This document shows positions 63,620-64,000 of a stretch of DNA of 64,000 nt, piece after piece. Each line of letters begins with the position of its first letter. The stretch's first letter is position 1. This DNA is from Nocardia coubleae NBRC 108252. Lineage in GTDB: Bacteria > Actinomycetota > Actinomycetes > Mycobacteriales > Mycobacteriaceae. The stretch spans positions 806,001 through 870,000 of the forward strand of contig NZ_BDBD01000011.1 of assembly GCF_001612805.1 (NCBI RefSeq), given 5' to 3'. The notes under the pieces are model-generated. The model made no database searches. It had not been told where the DNA came from and worked only from the letters and a program-made list of their open reading frames with translations. A program made the translations under genes and the position numbers.

Positions 63620-64000
63620 CAGATCCCGGCCAGCCCATCGATATTCTGCTCGTCGAAGACGACCCCGGCGACGAATTGATGACGAGAGAGGCGTTCGAGG
63701 ACAACAAAATCGGCAATACCCTGCATGTGGTAAGAGATGGTCAGGAGGCCCTCGACTTTCTCTACCGTAACGGCGACTACGCCGATGCGCCGACACCAGA
63801 CCTGATCCTGCTCGATCTGAATCTCCCGAGATACGACGGCAGGCAGGTATTGGAGAAGATCAAGGCCGACCCCGAGTTGTCACCGATTCCGGTGGTCGTG
63901 CTGACCACATCCGCCGCCGAGGAGGACATTCTGCGTAGTTACAAGCTGCATGCCAACGCCTATGTGACCAAACCGGTCGACCTCGACCAGTTCATCGCTG
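63616..64000 (+). CDS. Rcp1-like single-domain response regulator (3' truncated)
   Basis: The first 128 residues of a receiver protein, open to the right edge. [18 protein letters not shown], the phospho-acceptor Asp in [31 protein letters not shown] and Lys in [12 protein letters not shown] are present. It is of the Rcp1/CheY type that pairs with phytochrome-like kinases. GTG63616 overlaps the kinase stop. Codons such as AGA, AAA and GTA make its start locally less GC-rich than its neighbours. Confidence 0.88.
   Translation, partial: MTDPGQPIDILLVEDDPGDELMTREAFEDNKIGNTLHVVRDGQEALDFLYRNGDYADAPTPDLILLDLNLPRYDGRQVLEKIKADPELSPIPVVVLTTSAAEEDILRSYKLHANAYVTKPVDLDQFIA

Overview
The window looks like chromosome of a mycolic-acid actinomycete, most likely Nocardia or a close relative. 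The DNA is GC-rich with strong third-position GC bias and many GTG starts. It carries a complete mce operon, a cutinase, a PE-PPE-domain hydrolase, an EspR-like regulator, a furA-katG pair and a rifampin phosphotransferase gene. Most neighbouring genes overlap by ATGA or GTGA. I saw no rRNA, tRNA, CRISPR array, insertion sequence or phage gene. The genus call is inference from gene content.

Layout. 1-1574 is the end of a conservon (roadblock protein plus a CYP157-like P450). 1611-3395 holds a possible tiny gene, a MerR-type regulator and a DUF885 gene broken by an internal deletion. 3401-6587 is an ECF41/SigJ-like sigma factor divergent from a serine hydrolase/DoxX/carboxymuconolactone-decarboxylase-like operon; both directions have a matching ECF41-type promoter. 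6597-11086 has a DUF2797 gene and a three-subunit molybdenum hydroxylase. 12343-13758 is a MerR/Hsp20 stress locus with a CIRCE-like operator. 13901-17467 has an EspR-like regulator, a diguanylate cyclase and a small alarmone synthetase. 17509-20866 has a methyltransferase and furA-katG. 20916-23717 has a flavin reductase, an unknown acidic protein and another methyltransferase.

23727-27688 is a tightly coupled operon of three pyridoxal-phosphate enzymes of three different folds, one fused to a rhodanese; I consider it the best candidate for an undescribed pathway. It is divergent from a glutathionyl-hydroquinone-reductase-like gene. 29015-34104 has CsbD behind a SigB/SigF-type promoter, then an MFS transporter, a two-component system whose kinase carries an in-frame repeat expansion, and an orphan TAXI lipoprotein. 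34341-44768 is the mce operon (two YrbE permeases, six Mce proteins, a Mce-associated protein, an MpaB-type oxygenase, a small membrane protein). 44781-46150 is cutinase plus TetR.

46300-47271 is an arsR/arsI arsenical-resistance pair with a duplicated palindromic operator. 47366-49636 is a TetR regulator and an oxidoreductase that share an operator sequence. 49793-52378 is rph. 52375-58000 has an LmeA-like protein, a CopB-type P-ATPase, a ZIP transporter, a Lys-Gly repeat secreted protein and an ankyrin lipoprotein. 58282-60559 has a PE-PPE hydrolase and a LysR regulator. 60762-64000 is a three-gene signalling operon (receiver-PP2C phosphatase, CHASE3 histidine kinase, Rcp1-like receiver) that runs off the right edge.
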